NCBI RefSeq assembly: GCF_000238915.1
Contig: NZ_BAEG01000035.1
Location: 1 to 64,000 of the forward strand
Direction: 5' to 3'
Length of the DNA: 64,000 nucleotides
Source of the DNA: Arthrobacter globiformis NBRC 12137
GTDB taxonomy: Bacteria; Actinomycetota; Actinomycetes; Actinomycetales; Micrococcaceae
The notes below the pieces were generated by a model, which made no database searches, was not told where the DNA came from, and saw nothing but the letters and a program-made list of their open reading frames with translations. A program made the position numbers and the translations under genes. Numbering within the stretch: the first letter of the stretch is position 1; every line of letters starts with the position of its first letter. Below are positions 36,395 through 45,368 of this stretch, piece after piece.

Positions 36395-37386
36395 ACGGCC
36401 AGCGCCTTCGCGTCGGCGTCATCGGCGCGGGAAACATCGCCACCATTGCCCAGTTGCCCACACTCGTACAACGCGATGATGTCGAGTTGGCAGCCCTGGT
36501 CTCCCGCCGCGAGGACCCCGGCAACCTGGTCCGGCGCTGGGGTTTCGGCGCCGCCTACCGGTCACTGGAGGACATGCTGGACGCGCAGGATCTGGACGCC
36601 GTGTTCGTCCTCACACCCCGGTCCGAGCACGCCCATGCGGTCCAGCTGTGCCTGAATAATGACGTCGACGTGTTCTGCGAAAAACCCCTGGCCCCCGCCA
36701 CGGAAGAAGCCGAGCGTTTGGCGGACCTCGCCGAGGAACGCGGCCGCATCCTGATGGTCGACTTCAACCGCCGCTACGCACCCGTCTACACCGCCGGCCG
36801 GGAAGTGTTCGGGGCGAAAGGCGCTACATTCTGCGTCGCCCAAAAGAACCGCCCCGGATCGGAATACCGTGCAACGTTCGAGAACGCCATTCACATGGTC
36901 GATCTGCTCCGCTGGTACTGCGGCGGTGAACCCGTGGACGTGGCCGCGCACGCAGCCGGTGATGATTCCTGGGAGGAAGACGGCGTCGCAGCCATGATTC
37001 GCTTTGACACCGGCAACACAGGAGTCCTCATGGCTGCCCGAACGGCAGGTGCCTGGAACGAGAAACTGGACGCCTACGGCGACGGCAAGACCGTGGAGGT
37101 CCGCGCTCCCGAAACAGTGTCGACCACCGTCAGGGGGGTCACCACCTCACGCGAGCTCAGCGCCGAGGCCTACGGCTGGGCAACAGCGACCGACACACTA
37201 GGGTTCTCCACTGCCGTCCACCATTTCCTGGACCGGGTCGCTGACCGGGCGCAGCCACTGACCTCCGGTCGCGAAGCCGTCCATACCCAGCGGCTGCTGG
37301 ACCGGATCCTCGCTGCCTCCGGACTGCCCACAGAAGAACAAGAAGGCCGGCAATGGGCAAGCCACGCTACCAGCAGCACCAAATAA
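36391..37386 (+). CDS. Gfo/Idh/MocA-family dehydrogenase (second)
   Basis: A 331-residue oxidoreductase. The Rossmann motif VGVIGAGNIA is at residues 9-18, EKP in FCEKPLA (residue 95 on), and the C-terminal alpha/beta domain contains RATFENAIHMVDLLRWY with the conserved His-x2-Asp. ATG overlaps the epimerase stop. It would oxidise a hydroxyl of a sugar with NAD(P). It is the last gene of the tightly overlapping block; the SDR at 37598 follows after about 200 bases. Confidence 0.9.
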   Translation: MNGQRLRVGVIGAGNIATIAQLPTLVQRDDVELAALVSRREDPGNLVRRWGFGAAYRSLEDMLDAQDLDAVFVLTPRSEHAHAVQLCLNNDVDVFCEKPLAPATEEAERLADLAEERGRILMVDFNRRYAPVYTAGREVFGAKGATFCVAQKNRPGSEYRATFENAIHMVDLLRWYCGGEPVDVAAHAAGDDSWEEDGVAAMIRFDTGNTGVLMAARTAGAWNEKLDAYGDGKTVEVRAPETVSTTVRGVTTSRELSAEAYGWATATDTLGFSTAVHHFLDRVADRAQPLTSGREAVHTQRLLDRILAASGLPTEEQEGRQWASHATSSTK

Positions 37387-37526
37387 ACAGTGTTTGCGCC
37401 CTGGACTGCGGACGGCATTCAGCCCGGGCTTGAAAGCATGCAGGTGCGAGGCACCCTCATGACAGTAGCGACGACCGCAGGCACGCCACACCTCCCAACA
37501 AACACCCCATGTAAGGACCTCCGAAG

Positions 37527-37601
37527 ATGAAACGAGCCACTCGCAAACCACCACCCGGGGAGCAGCACATCAGCCAGCACAGGAACGGAATCTTCAAATG
37601 A
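37527..37601 (+). CDS. possible 24-residue leader peptide coupled to the SDR
   Basis: A short frame (MKRATRKPPPGEQH start) with AAGGA upstream ends in ATGA shared with the SDR start at 37598. The overlap would couple translation. It is basic and proline-rich, with no known relatives. It could be chance. Confidence 0.3.
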   Translation: MKRATRKPPPGEQHISQHRNGIFK

Positions 37602-38347
37602 GCCTCAAAGACCAGGTCGTTCTGGTGACCGGATCGAGCGGCGGCATCGGCAATGCGCTCGTCGATGCACTCACAGCCGCCGGCGCCGTGGTCGTCGGCG
37701 CCGACCGGGCCCCCAAGGAGGGCCAAGCGCTGGCAGACTTCTTCCCGCTCGACGTCACCTCGGAAAGGCAATGCGCCGCCGTCGTCCGCGAGACAACAGC
37801 CAAGTACGGCCGCATCGACGCCCTCGTTCACGCCGCCGGAGTCCTGGGCGCCACGCCCGAGATCATGGAGACAACGACGGAGGAATTCGACTCCATCATG
37901 CGGATCAACGCCTCCGGCACGTTTTCAATGGTCCGGGAAACGGCACAGTCAATGATCAGCTCCGGTACCGCCGGCGCGATTCTGATCCTCTCCTCGGTGG
38001 CAGCCAAGGAAGCCCGCAGCAATTATCTGTCCTATAACGCAAGCAAGCTTGCCGTGCTTCATATCATGTGGTCCTTCGCCCAGATACTCGGTCCCAACGG
38101 TATCTCGGTCAACGCCATCGCACCTGGCCCGGTCAACACCCCCATGTGGGCCCAATTCGCAAAAGACTCCGGCCCGGACGCAGCCGCGAACAGGGCGAAA
38201 CGGGCAGCACAGCTTCCCATGCGCCGGTTCGCCGAACCAGACGAAGTCGCCCGCGCGATCCTATTCCTGGCCGACCCGGACAACCGCTACATCACGGGCG
38301 TAACCCTGGATGTGGCAGGGGGCGCGCACCTCGGTATGGGGACCTGA
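37598..38347 (+). CDS. short-chain dehydrogenase/reductase (second)
   Basis: A 249-residue SDR with TGSSGGIG at residues 11-18, HAAGVLG at the NAG position, LILSSVAAKEA (catalytic Ser), YNASK (Tyr-x3-Lys) and the PGPVNTPM loop. The end VTLDVAGG is typical. It lies about 210 bases beyond the second Gfo/Idh gene and is the last intact gene of the LacI cluster. It probably oxidises or reduces a sugar or sugar acid. A recombinase remnant follows at once, which may mark the cluster boundary. Confidence 0.9.
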   Translation: MSLKDQVVLVTGSSGGIGNALVDALTAAGAVVVGADRAPKEGQALADFFPLDVTSERQCAAVVRETTAKYGRIDALVHAAGVLGATPEIMETTTEEFDSIMRINASGTFSMVRETAQSMISSGTAGAILILSSVAAKEARSNYLSYNASKLAVLHIMWSFAQILGPNGISVNAIAPGPVNTPMWAQFAKDSGPDAAANRAKRAAQLPMRRFAEPDEVARAILFLADPDNRYITGVTLDVAGGAHLGMGT

Positions 38348-38387
38348 CAGCAGCGAGGAGGGTAGGGGGGCAGGAGAGCTTGGCCTG

Positions 38388-38573
38388 GCGAAGGTACGGG
38401 TATACAGTCTCCCGGCCTATGCCGTACTGGCTGGCGAGGACGGATTTCGGAATTCTGTTGGCTGCCCGCTGGACCAGCTCAGCCGCCATATCAGGTGTGA
38501 GCGTCTTCTGCCGCCCCTTGTAAGCGCTGCGCTGCTTGGCCCGGGCGATGCCTTTCCGCTGCCGATCGGAGAA
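38388..38573 (-). pseudogene. serine recombinase (resolvase/invertase) C-terminal fragment
   Basis: On the minus strand this piece reads FSDRQRKGIARAKQRSAYKG, TLTPDMAAELVQRAAN, then VLASQYGIGRETVYPYLR. That is the linker helix and C-terminal helix-turn-helix of small serine recombinases. The catalytic domain with the active Ser is absent, and sequence on both sides is unrelated. It is a mobile-element relic. Confidence 0.7.
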
Positions 38574-39032
38574 CAATCCGTGGTCGGATTCCTTCGGGAC
38601 TGTGGCGGTCTCTTGCCCCACCAACGCTTCGCGTCGCTGGGGTGCCCCTGGAGGCATCGTTTCGCGAGTGGCACCAGCTACCCGCCGGCCTGTTGGTTGT
38701 CGGACAGAGACTCCCATGACGGTGTCCCAGTCGTCTCTGAGAAGAGCAGTGCAGACGCCCCGCGACCCATCCATCGACAGTCACCTGGAGCTTCAGAGGG
38801 GATGCATCGCCCATGAGCAGCAACCGGCATTTCAGCCGGTGCGAAAAGCGCAAGGCACCCGCAGCCGTACCTGCTGTCCCGGATCTGGGACGGCTCACCA
38901 TGCCCCACAAGACGAACCACGCAGCAGCCAGGACCGTCGCTTCCGGGGATGTGCTGTGGAACAAACGCAAATGTAGCCAGCAAGGCTCGCAAGCGAGGTT
39001 CTGGAAACACGGGAGCTCCGGACGTCGCATAA
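38574..39032. other. decayed stretch between recombinase fragment and next remnant
   Basis: About 460 bases with weak open frames on both strands and no supported gene or RNA. Confidence 0.35.
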
Positions 39033-39509
39033 GTTTTCCACCAGCTGAGCCGCAAACAGAAGCAGTGGCTCGCAAACCATCTTCCGGGCTGGTCCTGGGA
39101 CAGTGCCACCGGTGCTCTGCAATCGCCCGCGAAGACCAACCAACGGCAGCTCGCTGACCTGGTGGAAGCGACCGGCCTTCCCTACGTTCAGCGTGCTGTG
39201 TTGAAGGTGCAGGGGCTGAGCCTGGAGCAGGTCGAATACATCGTAGAACGTGCGTCGAGGACTGCCCTGTTCATCCTCGCTTCAGACCCGCCAGCCAGCG
39301 AGGCTTCCCGAGGAATCATTTCCGGAATGGTTTTTGTAAGTACTGAAGCGAGGATTGAACGGTCCTTGGTCCCCATCGGCGTTGCTGCAATAGAGGCCTC
39401 AAATCCCGCACCAGCCAAGGTGTCCGCCGGTGTCCCGCGACGGCACTACCGGTATATGGGGCAGGCAGCTGGTCTGAACCCAACCGCGATGGCCTCATTT
39501 ATTCCGTGA
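39033..39509 (+). pseudogene. unrecognised gene remnant
   Basis: After an in-frame TAA the plus strand stays open for about 150 codons: RKQKQWLANHLPGWSWDSAT, then KTNQRQLADLVEATGLPYVQ, LSLEQVEYIVER and a less coherent tail. Composition is protein-like, and the LPGWSWD block recalls helicase-associated (HA) repeats. No start codon with a ribosome binding site exists before GTG 39162. I regard it as the 3' part of a lost gene. Confidence 0.35.
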
Positions 39510-39540
39510 CTGGCTGCCGATCCAAGGAACTGAACCCGCC

Positions 39541-40080
39541 ATGACACCCGATAAAGTTGGTGCCATGGGGGATAAGAATACCGACGAGCATTATCAGCGG
39601 GTCATCAATCGCCCGTACTACTACGGATACGCAAAGACAGGCACGACCATCTACGCGTACACGAAGGAAGAGTGGGGCATCGGTGCCAGCTCGGGCGGCG
39701 GCGACCACAACCTGATCCGTTCCTTCTACTTCAGCATTTTGCTCACGGTACTGATTGCCCTGCCGGCGTCGCTGTTCGCCCTGGCCTTTGGGGTCATTCT
39801 GCTCTTCAATCTGTCGATCATGGGACTGGTCATGGTGTTCTTCGGGCTCCTCTTCGGCCTCGCAGTCCTCCAGGGATACTTCAACGTCACCGAAGAGTGG
39901 CAGGGGCGCAACGCCCGGAAGCGCAGCGGGCTGCCGAAGCCCTGGTGGACGGCGGACGATGACCGCGCCTACGGATGGTTCCGGGAGCACCCGGATCCCC
40001 GCATCCAGATGACCCTGGATTATTTTCCGTATTCCGTGACGCTCCGTAAGGAAAATGAGGAACAAGCTACTCAGCGTTGA
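39541..40080 (+). CDS. membrane protein of unknown function
   Basis: A 179-residue protein with two predicted membrane helices (about 60-84 and 86-118) between a polar Tyr-rich N-terminus (PYYYGYAKTGTTIYAYT) and a polar C-terminal domain (PKPWWTADDDRAYGWFREHP). AAGGAA precedes ATG 39541. I know no functional family. It resembles in layout the two-helix protein at 40743, and with the lipoprotein at 40208 it may form a small envelope-protein group. Confidence 0.7.
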   Translation: MTPDKVGAMGDKNTDEHYQRVINRPYYYGYAKTGTTIYAYTKEEWGIGASSGGGDHNLIRSFYFSILLTVLIALPASLFALAFGVILLFNLSIMGLVMVFFGLLFGLAVLQGYFNVTEEWQGRNARKRSGLPKPWWTADDDRAYGWFREHPDPRIQMTLDYFPYSVTLRKENEEQATQR

Positions 40081-40207
40081 GGCCTGATTTGCACCTGGAT
40101 ACTGCGGACTTTGAAGACTTACCCCCTGCCTCGTTCTGGTTCATCGGCTCTTCCCGCTCCGCGAGCCAAAAAACCCCACCCCTAAGAGAAAACCCAGGAG
40201 AACGATC

Positions 40208-40663
40208 GTGAAGCGAATCTTCACCGCCGCAGTCATCGGAGCGGTCGCCGGCCTGACGGCATGCGCCTCAACCCCCAAAGAACCCATCGGGCCCAGCTCC
40301 ATACCTACGGAGACAGCCGTCACCACACAGCCATCGCCTTCAGAATCATCCCCGACATCCACGACTGGCAGCGTGAAGGAGGCCTGCGAGACATTCAACG
40401 CGCTCTACGCCGAGTACGAGGCCCTTTCCGGCACTGACCCGAACGCCTACGAGGACATTTACCTGAAGGCGCAGGACGCAAAAGACACGGTTTCAGGGGA
40501 CCTGACAGGCCTGTTTGCGTCCCTGAGCGCTCTCTCAATGGACCACTCGGCGGCGGCCGAAAACGGTGGCCAGCCTGAGCAGGCATCCAAGGACGCCGTC
40601 CGGGACGCCGTCTTCGCTAATGCCGGCACCTGCACGGCCGAGGGCGTCACGCTCCGGCTCTAG
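40208..40663 (+). CDS. putative lipoprotein
   Basis: A 151-residue secreted lipoprotein. GTG 40208 follows AGGAG. The signal peptide ends in the lipobox LTAC, with the lipidated Cys at residue 19, followed by a Ser/Thr/Pro-rich linker (about 20-57) and a small helical domain (VKEACETFNALYAEYEAL to the end) containing two further Cys that could pair. This is a common type of actinobacterial surface lipoprotein; function unknown. Confidence 0.8.
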   Translation: MKRIFTAAVIGAVAGLTACASTPKEPIGPSSIPTETAVTTQPSPSESSPTSTTGSVKEACETFNALYAEYEALSGTDPNAYEDIYLKAQDAKDTVSGDLTGLFASLSALSMDHSAAAENGGQPEQASKDAVRDAVFANAGTCTAEGVTLRL

Positions 40664-40742
40664 GGCGGCCGGGCAACGTAGAAACGGGATGAAGAAACCG
40701 GGTCCCCGACCCTGGTCCGCTTTATAGACAGGAAGACTGAAT

Positions 40743-41213
40743 ATGGTCTACGACCGTGAGCGTATGCGGCGCGAGGATGCCGTGTACGCCGAACACAAAA
40801 AGGCTGTCGCCGCCGGTGAGAAGCGGGTGCTCCGCACGACCAACACCGGCGAGCTGCACAGCTACCCGGCCGACGAGATCGGGTTCACGCCCGGGAGCGG
40901 ACAGGCTCAGGTAAGTACCTGGTGGGGCATGGGGATCATCACGGTCTTTTCGGGGCTAGTCCTGATCGCCGGCCTGTGGCTTTTCCAGCGTCCTCTATGG
41001 GAGGGCGGGCTGCCGGATTGGGGAGCCCTGTGGCTAATAGGCTTTGCCGGATTCGTGACGCTCTATACATTCAACCTCGCCCGTGACGAGTACCGGGCCA
41101 CCCAACTCCGCAAGCGGCGCGACTCTCCGAAGCCAGGCACCAGGGGCCGGGTCGACATCAACCTTTTGGAGCTGGGACAGGAACGTCCCGACCGGCCCGG
41201 CACGTCCAGATAG
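40743..41213 (+). CDS. membrane protein of unknown function
   Basis: A 156-residue protein with a charged N-terminus (about 1-55), two membrane helices (about 62-82 and 95-115) and a basic C-terminal tail. AGGAAG lies seven bases before ATG 40743. No family recognised. Same strand as the lipoprotein before it. Confidence 0.7.
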   Translation: MVYDRERMRREDAVYAEHKKAVAAGEKRVLRTTNTGELHSYPADEIGFTPGSGQAQVSTWWGMGIITVFSGLVLIAGLWLFQRPLWEGGLPDWGALWLIGFAGFVTLYTFNLARDEYRATQLRKRRDSPKPGTRGRVDINLLELGQERPDRPGTSR

Positions 41214-41266
41214 GATTCGATCCGTGTTCAACCAAGACCAGCATAGCCAGCCAGGACGCCGGAACC

Positions 41267-41419
41267 GTGCCCGCCTCAGTCGACGCCCGGGCCGCGGCTA
41301 GCGCTCTGGTCACCGCGTTCTCCGGCTTCCAGCTCACTGTGCGCCCCGGGATGGACCGTTCTAGGCTGGAATGGTCCCTGGCCTACCTCCTGGCCCAGCT
41401 CGAATCACTCGCGCCCTAA
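41267..41419 (+). pseudogene. possible TetR-type regulator C-terminal fragment
   Basis: A GTG frame encodes 50 residues (ARAAASALVTAFSGFQLTVR, then RLEWSLAYLLAQLESLAP). The helix-loop-helix ending with a small-residue AFSGFQ block resembles C-terminal ligand domains of TetR-like regulators. The N-terminal HTH is absent and the match is weak. Confidence 0.25.
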
Positions 41420-41490
41420 AGGAGCCGCACCAAGAAGCGACCCGGCCGTGACGGCCTCAACATTGCGCACCGCCCGAGCACGGCCGCCTC

Positions 41491-41880
41491 GTGATCACTC
41501 CACCCCAGGATCAAGCGGCGTCCAAGACAGTGCTGCTGATCGGCGCCACGGGATCCCTCGGAGGCATGATGTCGCGAGAGCTCCTGGAGCAGGGCGCCGA
41601 ACTCCGGATACTGGTCCGCCCTGAGTGCCGCCGCAAGCTCGACGCCGACATCGTGGCTGAGTCCTCGGAGCGTTCGATCTCGGCAAGGGAGAGGCCTATC
41701 TCTGGGGTGACGGCGACGCAGCTGCTGTGGCCGTGGACGAACGTCCTGTCCCAGACAAAATCCACGTCGCAGGCCTCCCACAACGAGCACGAATACACCA
41801 CCGACGAGGACATCGTGGCCGGGCTCGCCATGCTCACCGAAGTAGTCGACCGTCTCTGCAACGGAGTCCTGGAGGGCTAG
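41491..41880 (+). pseudogene. chimeric relic: NAD(P)-binding domain start joined to another gene end
   Basis: The first 45 residues carry KTVLLIGATGSLGGMMSREL and LRILVRPE, the Rossmann start of NmrA-like NAD(P)-binding proteins. After about residue 50 this fold is not continued. The last 35 residues (HNEHEYTTDEDIVAGLAML) look like the C-terminal end of a class V aminotransferase (YNTxEDID pattern). The protein is too short for either family, so an internal deletion probably fused two decaying genes. Confidence 0.4.
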
Positions 41881-42180
41881 GAGGTTGTCAGCCGTTCGGT
41901 CTTGGGCGCCAGAACCTGGTCGGCGTCCTGCGTGCCGATAGCGGGGCTTTGTCCTTCGGCTCGTCCGGTGGCGGTCAGCCTGAGGCCCCCTGCAGGACCC
42001 CCTGCGGAGCTATTCGGCCCGTGGGGAACCCATGCGGCGTGGACGACAACGGCGTTAGCTCCGAGCTTCGCGCCCTTTAGGAAAGTTCCCCGCAGCTGCG
42101 GCGGGACTCGTCTGGCCGGGGGAAGCTTGGTGGGCCGCTGCCAGGCCAGGTTTGAGGCTTGTCCCCATGGTCAGGGGCTG
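41881..42180. other. intergenic stretch between converging units
   Basis: About 300 bases with no supported gene. It receives the 3' end of the minus-strand hexuronate operon. No strong terminator hairpin was found. Confidence 0.35.
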
Positions 42181-43131
42181 TTACCGGCTGACTGGCTCAC
42201 GCGTCTGGAGGATCGGGAGTTCGTGCCGGCGGGGGAAGCCCTCCCAGTCGCCGGGGACAAGGCAGGCGAAGGCGCCGGTGGCGGCGGCGGTGCTGAGGCG
42301 GTCCTGGGGTCCGCGGCCGCTGATGTATTCGGCGAGGTAGCCGGCAACGAATGCATCCCCGGCTCCGACGGTGTCGATGGCGTCGACGGTGATTGCTTCC
42401 TGCCGGAACAGTGCGCCGTTGATCAGGGCAAGGGCCCCGTCGGCGCCGAGCTTGATGACCGCCTCGCTTGGTCCCAGTGCCGCTATTCTCCGGGCAAGTT
42501 CCTCGGGTTCACCGGCACCTACCGCGATCGCGGCCTCGTCGTCGCCGGCGAATACGATGTCGGCGAGCGGGATGATGTTCCGGTAGATGCCTCCTGCTTC
42601 TTCGGCCGACCAGAGGTTGCTGCGGAAGTTGAGGTCGAAGGACACCGGCACTCCATGGATTCTCGCGGCGTCGACGGCATACCTAAGGGTTGCCTCCGCC
42701 TGCGGGGAGAGGGCGGGGGTGATGCCGCTGACGTGCAGCAGGCCGGCCCCGGCGATGAGTTGTTCGTCAATGTCTGTGCTCGCGATCCGCGAGCCGGCAC
42801 TGCCTGCCCGGTAGTAGCTGACGCGCTGGGTGGCAGGTGTCCTGCGTTCCTTGATCATCAGGCCGGTGGGGGCGGAGGGGTCGACGGCGATGCGGACGTC
42901 CACCCCTTCGGCGCGGATTTCGCGCCCCACCAACTCGCCAAGCGCATCCGATCCTGTGCGTCCGCACCAGACGGCCTGCACGCCGAGCCGCTGGAGGCCG
43001 ATGGCGACGTTGGACTCGGAGCCGCCGATGCCCAGGCTCATGGTGGAGGCGTGCGGGAGCGGGCCGACCTGGTCGGCACGCATCAGCGCCATGGTCTCGC
43101 CGAACGTGAGCACGTACGGTGCCGGCTTCAC
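42181..43131 (-). CDS. kdgK: 2-keto-3-deoxygluconate kinase (PfkB family)
   Basis: A 316-residue ribokinase-like sugar kinase. The N-terminus LTFGETMALMRADQVGPL and GGSESNVAIGLQRLG are typical of KDG kinases. PfkB signature 2, DTVGAGDAFVAGYL, gives the catalytic Asp near residue 261. It phosphorylates 2-keto-3-deoxygluconate to KDPG, the substrate of the aldolase encoded directly upstream, which it overlaps by four bases. Last gene of the hexuronate operon. Confidence 0.9.
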   Translation of the reverse strand: MKPAPYVLTFGETMALMRADQVGPLPHASTMSLGIGGSESNVAIGLQRLGVQAVWCGRTGSDALGELVGREIRAEGVDVRIAVDPSAPTGLMIKERRTPATQRVSYYRAGSAGSRIASTDIDEQLIAGAGLLHVSGITPALSPQAEATLRYAVDAARIHGVPVSFDLNFRSNLWSAEEAGGIYRNIIPLADIVFAGDDEAAIAVGAGEPEELARRIAALGPSEAVIKLGADGALALINGALFRQEAITVDAIDTVGAGDAFVAGYLAEYISGRGPQDRLSTAAATGAFACLVPGDWEGFPRRHELPILQTREPVSR

Positions 43132-43814
43132 TTGATCGCCCCTAGCTGCTCGACGGTCTGGTCTATCAGCTTGCGCAGGCGCCGTGCCCTGACTGTGAGG
43201 TCCTGCAGGTCGCCGCCCTTGCAGGCGTCGCCCAGGAGCGGCCCGCCGAGGCTGACGGCAAGTGCGCCGGCCCTGATCCAGGCCGGCACGTCCTCGATGT
43301 TGACTCCGCCGGACGGAATGACCTCGATGTCCGGGAACGGGCCGCGAAGCTGTGAAACGTAGCCGGCGCCGACCGTGGATGCGGGGAAGACCTTGACTGC
43401 GGTGGCGCCCAGTTTCCAGCCGGTGTGCAGTTCGGTGGGGGTCAGGCCGCCCGGGTATACCGGAACGCCGCGGCTAACGCAGGCATTGATGACTCCCGGG
43501 TCGGTCACGGGCGTGACAATGTAGGCGGCACCCAGGTCGAGGGCGGTCTCAGCTTCCGCCGCTTCGGTGACCGTTCCGACGCCGATCTCGACGGAGTCCC
43601 CGAACCGCTCCTGGAGGAGCGGGAGTTCCTCCCAGACACCGGGTGTGCTGAGGGTGAGTTCGATGCTGAGTACGCCGCCGCGCTGCAGCGCCTCGACGAC
43701 CGGCGCGTAGTCCGAGGCGTGCCTGGCCCGGAGGACAGCCACGGCCCTGGTGTCGCGGAGGACTGCGGAGGGTAACGGCCGGGATGCCGTGCCGGGGTTT
43801 TCGAGGCGGAGCAT
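43128..43814 (-). CDS. eda: KDPG aldolase
   Basis: A 228-residue 2-keto-3-deoxy-6-phosphogluconate aldolase. ATG 43814 follows AAAGGAA; the ORF begins 16 codons earlier. Schiff-base Lys is in TAVKVFPAS, the assisting Glu in SIELTLSTPG, and the turn GVGTV and the VIPSGGVN phosphate-binding loop are present. It cleaves KDPG to pyruvate and glyceraldehyde 3-phosphate. It lies between the transporter gene and the overlapping KDG kinase gene, completing the pathway. Confidence 0.92.
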   Translation of the reverse strand: MLRLENPGTASRPLPSAVLRDTRAVAVLRARHASDYAPVVEALQRGGVLSIELTLSTPGVWEELPLLQERFGDSVEIGVGTVTEAAEAETALDLGAAYIVTPVTDPGVINACVSRGVPVYPGGLTPTELHTGWKLGATAVKVFPASTVGAGYVSQLRGPFPDIEVIPSGGVNIEDVPAWIRAGALAVSLGGPLLGDACKGGDLQDLTVRARRLRKLIDQTVEQLGAIK

Positions 43815-43897
43815 GGGATTCCTTTGCGGTGGAAGTGCTGTACAGCGGAACTGACACTGCACGACGGCGGCAGCGTGCCGCCGTCGTGCACTGGGTG

Positions 43898-45286
43898 TTA
43901 CTTGACTGTGCGGGCGGCGGCCAGCTCAGCCGCCACCGTAGGGGTGGCGACCACGTCGGCACGGCCGGCGTCCTCGGGGTCGGTCAGGTCGCGGTTGACG
44001 GTCTCCGGTGAGAGCCGCGTGGCGATGAAGCTGACGAGCATGGTGAGCGACATGTAGATGGCCACAGGGATCCAGGAGTTGCTGAACAGGCCCAGCAGTC
44101 CGGCGCAGACCATCGGCGCGATGCCGCCGCCGATGATGGAGGAGAACTCACGGCCCAGGGTGACGCCGGCGTAGCGGTAGCGGCTGCCGAAGATCTCCGG
44201 GAAGTAGCTCATGTGCACACCCACCACACCCTGGCAGGCCAGCATGAAGCCCACGATGATCACCAGCACGATGGCCACGGGGGAGCCGGTGGTCAGGAGC
44301 ATGAAGGCCGGTGCCGGGAAGAGGATCAGTGCCCCGGTGATGACGGAGACCACGCGCCGGCGGCCGATCTTGTCGGACAGGATTCCGAAGGACACGGCGG
44401 CGACGCCGCCGCAGAGTGCACCGATGAGGAGTACCGGCGGGATGAACTTGGGGTCCGTGCCGACAACCGTGATCAGGTACGAGGCCATGAAGACCTGGAT
44501 GGTGTAGGACTGGGTGCTGACGCCGAAGTTCATCAGGATGACGCGCAGGACGTTGGCCTTGCCGTGCTTGGCGACTTCCTTGAGCGGGGCGGGCGGCTCG
44601 GTGCGGGCCTGCTTGATCTCTTCGAACACGGGGGATTCGTCGAGCTTGCGCCGGATGACCAGGGCGGCGATGGTGACGAAGATACTGGAGAGGAAGACGA
44701 GCCGCCAGCCCCAGGTCAGCATGTCGTTCGGTGCCAGGGATTGGGCGGCGATCCACACCAGCGCGCCCAGGGCGGTGCCGGCGGCGGCGCCGACCATGAT
44801 CAGCGAGGCGAGCTTGCCCCGCGTGCCGGGGGCTGCGGATTCGGTGAGCAGTGTTGCGCCGCCGGACTGTTCGGCGCCGGCGCCGAAGCCCTGGGCGGCA
44901 CGGCATACGCACAGCAGGATCGGGGCTAGCAGGCCGATCTGGTCGAAGGTGGGAAGCAGGCCGATGGCCAGTGTGGCGCCGCCCATCAGGAGCAGCGTGA
45001 CCACGAGGATCCACTTACGGCCGAGACGGTCGCCGAAGTGGGAGAAGAAGACGCCGCCGAGCGGACGGAAGAGGAAGCCGACGGCGAAGGTGGTGAAGCT
45101 GGCGATCAGCGCGGCTGCGGGGGAGACGTTGGGGAAGAACAGTTTGCTGAAGACGAGGGCCGAGGCGGTGCCGTAGATGACGAAGTCATACAGTTCGAGG
45201 GTGGTGCCGATGAGGCCTGCGACGGCGGCCTTCCGGACTTTGCTCTGGTCGACTTTCCCCGAGGGGAGGTGCGCTGCTGTGGTCAT
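43898..45286 (-). CDS. MHS-family MFS transporter of the hexuronate operon
   Basis: A 462-residue 12-helix symporter. ATG 45286 is chosen since AAAGGAG lies eight bases upstream; the in-frame TTG two codons earlier is closer than usual. Features are LIGTTLELYDFVIYGTASAL in helix 1, FRPLGGVFFSHFGDRLGRK in loop 2-3, and RAAQGFGAGAEQSGGATLL in helix 5. It probably imports the uronate or aldonate degraded by the neighbouring enzymes. It follows the dehydrogenase gene by about 80 bases in the same operon. Confidence 0.93.
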   Translation of the reverse strand: MTTAAHLPSGKVDQSKVRKAAVAGLIGTTLELYDFVIYGTASALVFSKLFFPNVSPAAALIASFTTFAVGFLFRPLGGVFFSHFGDRLGRKWILVVTLLLMGGATLAIGLLPTFDQIGLLAPILLCVCRAAQGFGAGAEQSGGATLLTESAAPGTRGKLASLIMVGAAAGTALGALVWIAAQSLAPNDMLTWGWRLVFLSSIFVTIAALVIRRKLDESPVFEEIKQARTEPPAPLKEVAKHGKANVLRVILMNFGVSTQSYTIQVFMASYLITVVGTDPKFIPPVLLIGALCGGVAAVSFGILSDKIGRRRVVSVITGALILFPAPAFMLLTTGSPVAIVLVIIVGFMLACQGVVGVHMSYFPEIFGSRYRYAGVTLGREFSSIIGGGIAPMVCAGLLGLFSNSWIPVAIYMSLTMLVSFIATRLSPETVNRDLTDPEDAGRADVVATPTVAAELAAARTVK

Positions 45287-45368
45287 TTCCAAACTCCTTT
45301 GAATGGATGTAACGCGGTTGCTGGGCCTGGGGCCACGACCGCCGGGTTCCCTGGCCGAGCTTGCGAGG

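Noticed and set aside
41902..43362. Long plus-strand frame of 486 codons over the KDG kinase and aldolase genes
   Set aside because: It is antisense to two overlapping genes with clear family motifs; its composition (Gly/Asp/Arg-rich, no domain) is that of a shadow frame in high-GC DNA.
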